Part shown: positions 32,240 to 37,431 of the stretch, piece after piece
Numbering within the stretch: the first letter of the stretch is position 1
How the letters are laid out: every line of letters starts with the position of its first letter
DNA from: Rhypophila decipiens
Taxonomy: Eukaryota > Ascomycota > Sordariomycetes > Sordariales > Naviculisporaceae
Assembly (NCBI GenBank): GCA_033297075.1
Contig: MU858316.1
Location: 1-37,431, forward strand
Direction of reading: 5' to 3'
DNA: 37,431 nucleotides
Translations under genes and position numbers: made by a program
Notes under the pieces: model-generated
What the model saw: only the letters and a program-made list of their open reading frames with translations
Database searches by the model: none
Told to the model about the DNA's origin: nothing

Positions 32240-33687
32240 GATGTTCTCCTCCTCGTGGTGGGTGTATGAAGAGTAGAAGCTTTTTGGCCGCCTCTTTTCT
32301 GTTGCAGATGACAAGCGGAAGTGTACTACTAATGGGATCGACAATAGGAAGGGTCGACGCATGAACTGCTCCTAGACATGTGTGACATGATCTGTAATAA
32401 ATGTGGGCTGGCCCGAGAAAGATGAAGAGGGGGGGCCAAGCCTAAGAAGCCAGTAGGGAGAGGGCCCGCCTCCAATCTCAACGGTGAGCGTATACACGCA
32501 TGGACCACGTGTATTGAGTGCCATATGGAAGATCTCTTCCTAACGAGTATCCGTATATTCCAAATAGGCACTCACGATAGTGGGCGGACTTCGTCTCGTC
32601 TTTTGCTGGGAAGGATTCATCCCCCTGCCTGCCCGCCTGCGTAGGCCACGGTCAGTTTATCAAGGAGACGTATCGTTTACGCTGCGCCGCAGCTTGCCTT
32701 TACAACGGGCACGGTGAAGACCAAGTCCTCATTGGCCCCTGGAAGGAAGGCTCTGGACTCGAGAGTCTTCAACCAGGGGCGGGGTCCTTTTGTACAACTG
32801 GATACAAGCAGGGCAGACCTGTAACACAAACATCATCTTTCGGAACAGCGGAGATGGGCTGGGGCCACGTTTTTCGAAACCTGGTCCGGGAGCTCATGCT
32901 GGGAATTTGTGTAATGCGGTTGCTCGAGGCATCCAGGCTGGTTGTCAAGAGCAAAGATGGACTCGGTGAGGCGCGTTATGAGACCACAGACTTAGGATAG
33001 GCGCCCGTAAAGAATCCCTCGCCGTGGTTTGGATGCTCTAATTCTCTTCGACTGGAGTTAGTTTCTCTTCTCTCCTGGGAAGCAGGAGCTGAAGATGCCA
33101 AGCAACGTTGTTTCCAGGCGCGGTACGGAGTAGCGAAGCGACAAGCGCTGCGCCTCCCTGTCAGTAGCCGCTATAACCCCGCTGGCGTCAAAATACCGTA
33201 TTTACCTAGATACGGTACCGTGACCCCCTGGTCAGGTGTAGTTTGTAAACACCAGCATCCCAGCCCGACTTCAGACCGACATCGCAAAAATGAATGAGAT
33301 ATGGAATCATTCACACTCGTTTCGGGGAACGGAAGGGAAGACCGGGCTGGTCTTATTATCCTTGCAATTGGTCGTGCCATAACGAAGCATGGCTCACTGG
33401 CTGGTGAAGAAATGAGGTGAGAAGGAGACATGGAACTCAAATCTCGAGAGGAAGGAAGCAAGGAGGGTGATGGCTGGGAATCGTTGTCACAGCGGTATGG
33501 TACGTCAAAAGCACCTTCCTGGCCCTATTCTAAACGCCTCCCAAATCTGGGCGAGAATCATCAACATGGTGTCGTCTTGATCAGTCTCCATTAAAAATTA
33601 CTCTTAAATCTTAAATACCATCAGTCTTTTCGCCCGTAACCCTAGACGCTCGCCGCTCTCGGCTCTCGCTCAGCCCCGAACCAAACC
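32240..33687. other. Intergenic: promoter of the PAN-domain gene and 3' flank of the MFS gene
   Basis: 1.45 kb without a supported gene. The first 120 bases continue the PAN-gene frame to an upstream ATG (32362). One TACGGAGTA word lies at 33124-33132. The short frames (32329-32571, 33171-33461) have no domain. Confidence 0.45.
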
Positions 33688-35950
33688 TCACAATGCCGCC
33701 TTTCCCCGTGACTCAAATGGCAAAAAGACAACTAGAACACCAGCTGCGATAAACAAGGCGCTGCTCACGTAGACTGGAATGGGCGTCTTGATGTCCCCAA
33801 CCATGGCAACGATTGGCTACGAGTAAATCAAACGTCAGCAACGGTGGTCAGCATCTTATCTGAACGAACAGACAGTCGAACATCAGAAACAGTCTGGCAA
33901 ACTCACCGCCATGATACCAAATATGCGATTACACGTCGCCGTCAGCGCATTCCCCGTGCCCCTCGACGGTGTGGGAAACAGCTCCGGTGTATACGAGTAA
34001 AGCACCGAATACATGACATTGCTGGTAAAGCTGAAAGCGCAGTTCCAGCCCAACAGAGCATCCGAGTTCAGCGCAGTCGTGGAACCGTAAAGGAACGCCC
34101 CCGTCAAGATGGTCGAGACACAGAGCGTGCCTTTACGCCCGATGCGGGGCCTTTCGACCAGATATGCTCCAACAAGCGCGCCCGGGAGTCCCACGACGGC
34201 GATGATGAGAGAATTCCTGTAGGTCAAATACGTCGACCCATCACCAAAATCCGCCCCCTTTGACGCCTGAATAAATGGCAAGAAAGTGATATACAACGGA
34301 TACCCAAGGCCGATAAACGCCCAAATGGTCATGATCAAGCTAGTCGACAGAGCCAGCTTCTTTGTCGCAAACAACGTCTGGACCTTGTGGAGTTTCACGT
34401 CCTCCAATTGCCGCATGACGAGTGAAGAGGCACTCGTCTTCGGGGCATAACCATTCTCGCACGCCGTCAACTGGTCCACCGTCAGAGTGGTCATCTTTCC
34501 GTTTCGACGAGCAACCATGTACACGACTCTAACCGCCTTTGCGTCGTCCCCCTTGGAAGCGAGGTACTTGGGGGACTCGTAGATGGTGAAGGCCAAGAAA
34601 CGGAGCAAGAACATGACCATGGTGAAGCCCCCGATGGTGATCAAAGAGTACCGCCATCCCATGTTCTCGCCCTTGGTGCATTCTTTGGCGTCAATCTGAC
34701 ACGTGAAATTTCCCAGAAGCGGCCAGGCGATCGAGGTGGCAATTACCTGAGAAAGGGACCAAGTAAACGACAAGACTGTCAGCAGATACTGGTGAGACGC
34801 CGGCAGAAACTCGAGAAAGATGGCCGAGTCCACGGGGAGATTCCCGCCGACGCCAAACGACCACAAGGCAGCGGCGGTAGCGATCGCGGTAAAGTTAGGA
34901 GCTCCTGCTGCCGCCAGACCAAAGACTGCAGTGGTACCCAAGGTGAGGTTGAACGCCCATCTGTGAAAAAAAAGAGACATTAGTAACAGCTCTACCGTTC
35001 AACTTCTTTCCCTTGCATTTCTACTACCTCCTCCCGAACATGTCACAACCAAACCCCCAGAACATGGCGCCCATCAGCAAGCCTATGTTCTGACTTAGGG
35101 CGAGCAGAGGCGGTTTGTCAGGCAAAAGCTCCAAGGCAACGGGCGTGTAGATGAGAGACAAGACAACAGGCCAGAGATTGTCAGACGCCCATCCAAATCC
35201 AGCAACAGCAAACAATTGCCATTGGTATCTTCCCATCCCGATCTCTTGGATCTAAACCATCGATGCGTCAGCGAAAGAAACTAAAATAAAAAATATCCCA
35301 GTATGGGAAAATAGCAAAAAGCTCAGAACAGGCCTCTTTCAAGGACTGTCGCTGCCGAAAAGCCTCTACATGGGATTTGTCTTCATGTGAGAGGTCTTTT
35401 ACGAATTGAAACTATCTTATTTTTTGGTGACGGGGAGATGATCGCTGTTCGTTTCGAACTCACGACGCCTCGAGCCGAACAGTTCGAGAGGTCAGGATGC
35501 TTACCACTGAGCTATTAACACTCAATAGGACCCTGACATTTCTCTCGCTGTTGGAAAGAGAGCTCCAAGCTCGGGTTTATAAATGACAGACGCAGGGTGG
35601 TGGGGGAGGTGCAAAGATGGGAAGGTGCGAGGGAGCTAGGGGCAGGTGAAGCTGAGCTTGAAGCTGCCTTGGAGCTAGCTGACCCGTGCCTTCCCCCGTA
35701 ATGGGCAGAGCCGCAGAGGGGTTATGATGGGCCAGGGCAGAATGGAAAACGACGAGCAACGTACCGCGTGGTTCAACAACTTTGCTTTGGCTTCATAGAC
35801 GGGGTCGATGTCTCCGAGAGGCATGATTCCCTCGTCGCCGGCGTTGTTAACCTCTGGAGGGGCAGCATCATCGTCATCACCACCACCATTGTGGGAGAGG
35901 TTTCCCATGACTATGAGCTCGGGCTTTCTCCCTTCATCAGGCCGGTTCAT
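33688..35950 (-). CDS. MFS transporter (sugar-transporter/SV2-like group)
   Basis: Twelve-helix major facilitator. Exons (minus) are 35950-35765, 35251-35028, 34960-33907 and 33816-33688, 530 aa. Introns are 513, 67 and 90 nt; the first is exceptionally long, with donor GTACGT, branch-like GCTGACG and acceptor TTTAG. The hydrophilic acidic N-terminus (GGGDDDDAAPPEVNN) precedes helix 1 (QWQLFAVAGFGWASDNLW). The loop 2-3 signature is GCDMFGRRW, an ESPKYLASKG segment marks the central loop as in sugar-porter relatives, and ERPRIGRKGTL marks loop 8-9. The substrate (organic anion, phosphate or sugar) cannot be told. ATG 35950 is the first AUG in at least 300 bases; the frame is open upstream without an ATG, so a 5' exon remains possible. 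Confidence 0.88.
35448..35524 (-). other. tRNA-like sequence inside MFS intron 1
   Basis: The minus strand carries a box A match TAGCTCAGTGG (35514-35504) and a box B-like GTTCGAAAC (35459-35451), 55 nt apart, which would fit a tRNA with a 10-nt anticodon-loop intron. The T-stem pairs at only 3 of 5 positions and the acceptor arms do not pair, and no T-run follows. Probably a tRNA pseudogene or tRNA-derived SINE remnant. Confidence 0.4.
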
Positions 35951-36480
35951 ATTGAGACCAGGCCTGGCCAGCAATGCGCTCCCCGAAGTTCTTGAACTGT
36001 ACTGCCCTGTCACCAGTCTCCCCTTGCTTCGCGGCCTTGTGTTGCTAAAGTCGTGGGACCTGACTGCCGCCGACTCTTGGGATAGATGAAGTCAGACAGA
36101 CTGAGAATTCGGCTTTCCAACCCAAGGAAACGGAAAGGAGCACCGAGTTCGTGAACCTGTTTCCAGCAATCGTTCTAGTCTCAACACTGTAGGAGCTTGG
36201 GTAAAAAAGCAATCTGATCTAGCAAGCTTCTATATCAGTTGAATGTTTTTTTGTCCACATTCAAGGGGGTCAATTACTCACTCACCAAGCCTTGATGTTC
36301 AGTTTAAGAACGACGGTCTAACCAATCTATGATCAGACGTTGGATCGGTAGAGCCTCAAAGTTCCACAAAGGTAAAATCACCCATCACTCCACAGCTTAT
36401 AACCGTCAAAAGCCACAACCTTAAGCCCCATGCCATGGAGCTTCTATGCGTATAGTAGTATGGGTATGAACCGTTAAACG
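35951..36480. promoter_or_regulatory. Upstream region of the MFS gene
   Basis: Continues the MFS frame without ATG up to a TGA near 36091. Beyond that, only non-coding DNA grading into the AT-rich block. Confidence 0.45.
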
Positions 36481-37431
36481 CCACTAGAACCCCTAAAAAG
36501 GGCGTGAGGGGTTGATGATGCTGGTGGTGAATTTGTAGAAAGTTTATCGTAATTTGTACTCTGCCTTATTAACGCTTCTCCTTGCCACTCCCAGCCCTAC
36601 AAGTACTATATATAATAAGCTGAATTGGGATAACAACAAATCGAACCTATACGTGCGTCTACTTACGTGTGTGGCAACGCTGTACTACCGAGACTGTGTC
36701 GCGAATAAACAATTGGTATATATGGTCGCTGGATCCACATGGGAATAAAGCTTACCTACCTCTCTATGCTTGTAGTCTCTCTACGACGTTATGATATAAC
36801 AGGACCACGAGTGTGCCTGTTAGATTACGACAATACTTCCTACTTTAAAAGACCTAAGTAACAATGCCGGCGGATGCTTCTTTCTCACAACCTCTCAAGT
36901 TCCTTTATTAGGAGGACAGATCCAAGTTCAACGGAACAATTATGATCTAAATATCCTACTAGACGTAACTTAAACACTTAAAAGGAGTAATGATAATAAG
37001 ACCTTATACTTATTGTCTACTTCTGTTACAAGTATATAAGTAGCTATATTAGTAATCTTATTATAGGCACTTAATATATAAATACTACTCTTATAGAATA
37101 ATAATTGCTTTGATTTACTGGAATAAAGGCCTTAACTAGCTAGAATAAAGAGTTGAATGGCTAAAATATATGCCTTAACTTACTAGAAGTTAAATTGGAC
37201 TATGTGACGGGCTGGGCCCTGTGAGGGCCTCGGCAACCCTCGGCCGTGGCACCGAGAATGGTGGGGCTCTGTCCCACCAGCGACCCTTGATGAAGCTATT
37301 CCCACTCTGTGCGTCGAAGTCTCCAGAACCTTCTATCAGTGACGGCGAGCACCAAGAACCATACCACTCGGCCAAACCGTTCCTAAAAAGGAGCTCAAAT
37401 TACAGAAGTTGTCAGGACCTCTGCAATTCAA
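36481..37431. repeat. AT-rich block with GC-rich island, probable RIP-degraded repeat
   Basis: From about 36490 the sequence loses coding potential. It is strongly AT-rich with abundant TA steps at 36930-37190, then switches abruptly to GC-rich DNA at 37200-37380. The island has an open minus-strand frame of 61 codons (37190-37375) whose translation is not low complexity, but I recognise no protein. The alternation mirrors the other end of the window. Confidence 0.5.

Noticed and set aside
1..37431. CRISPR array, intact transposon or biosynthetic gene cluster
   Set aside because: No regularly spaced repeats, no transposase or reverse transcriptase, and no polyketide, peptide or terpene synthase anywhere in the window.

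Overview
The window is nuclear DNA of a filamentous ascomycete (Pezizomycotina, probably a Sordariomycete; this is inferred from gene content and intron style and I cannot name the species). Genes are broken by short GT-AG introns, mostly 49-110 nt, with CTAAC/CTGAC-type branch sites. The coding DNA has balanced GC, while both ends of the window contain AT-rich blocks of the kind left by repeat-induced point mutation (RIP).

Layout. 1-2150 is a mosaic of AT-rich tracts and ordinary DNA with no gene. 3438-4700 (+) is a SprT-like zinc metalloprotease-domain protein. 5684-6119 (-) is a three-exon gene for an 89-residue Gly/Ser/Asn/Tyr-rich protein that simple ORF calling misses. 6586-7729 (-) is thioredoxin reductase. 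8353-9551 (-) is an NADPH:quinone oxidoreductase-type MDR enzyme. 10212-11138 (+) is the mRNA 3'-end factor Yth1/CPSF30. A minus-strand run follows: a DUF1776 SDR-like membrane protein (11504-13234), a trans-aconitate-methyltransferase-like enzyme (13799-14848), an amidase-signature enzyme (15336-17325) and the chromatin assembly factor 1 p60 subunit Cac2 (18449-20837). A gene-sparse 4.3 kb stretch separates these from a full-length ABCC multidrug-type ABC transporter (25196-30102, +). Then come tRNA-Gly(GCC) (30381-30450, -), a single-pass membrane protein with a PAN/apple-like cysteine domain (31035-32239, -), and an MFS transporter (33688-35950, -) with an unusually long first intron that contains a tRNA-like sequence. 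AT-rich DNA returns from about 36480 to the end.

The genes do not form an evident cluster or pathway. Housekeeping genes (trxB, yth1, cac2, tRNA) are interspersed with accessory ones (amidase, methyltransferase, ABC and MFS transporters). All exon structures were derived by hand from splice signals; each chain gives an uninterrupted reading frame of integral codon number.

The observation I rate highest is upstream of thioredoxin reductase. The frame stays open for 55 codons before the first AUG and encodes a strongly mitochondrial-presequence-like leader with no AUG, suggesting that a single gene makes a cytosolic form (AUG) and a mitochondrial form (near-cognate start such as CUG). I see no CRISPR array, no intact transposon and no obviously new multigene system.
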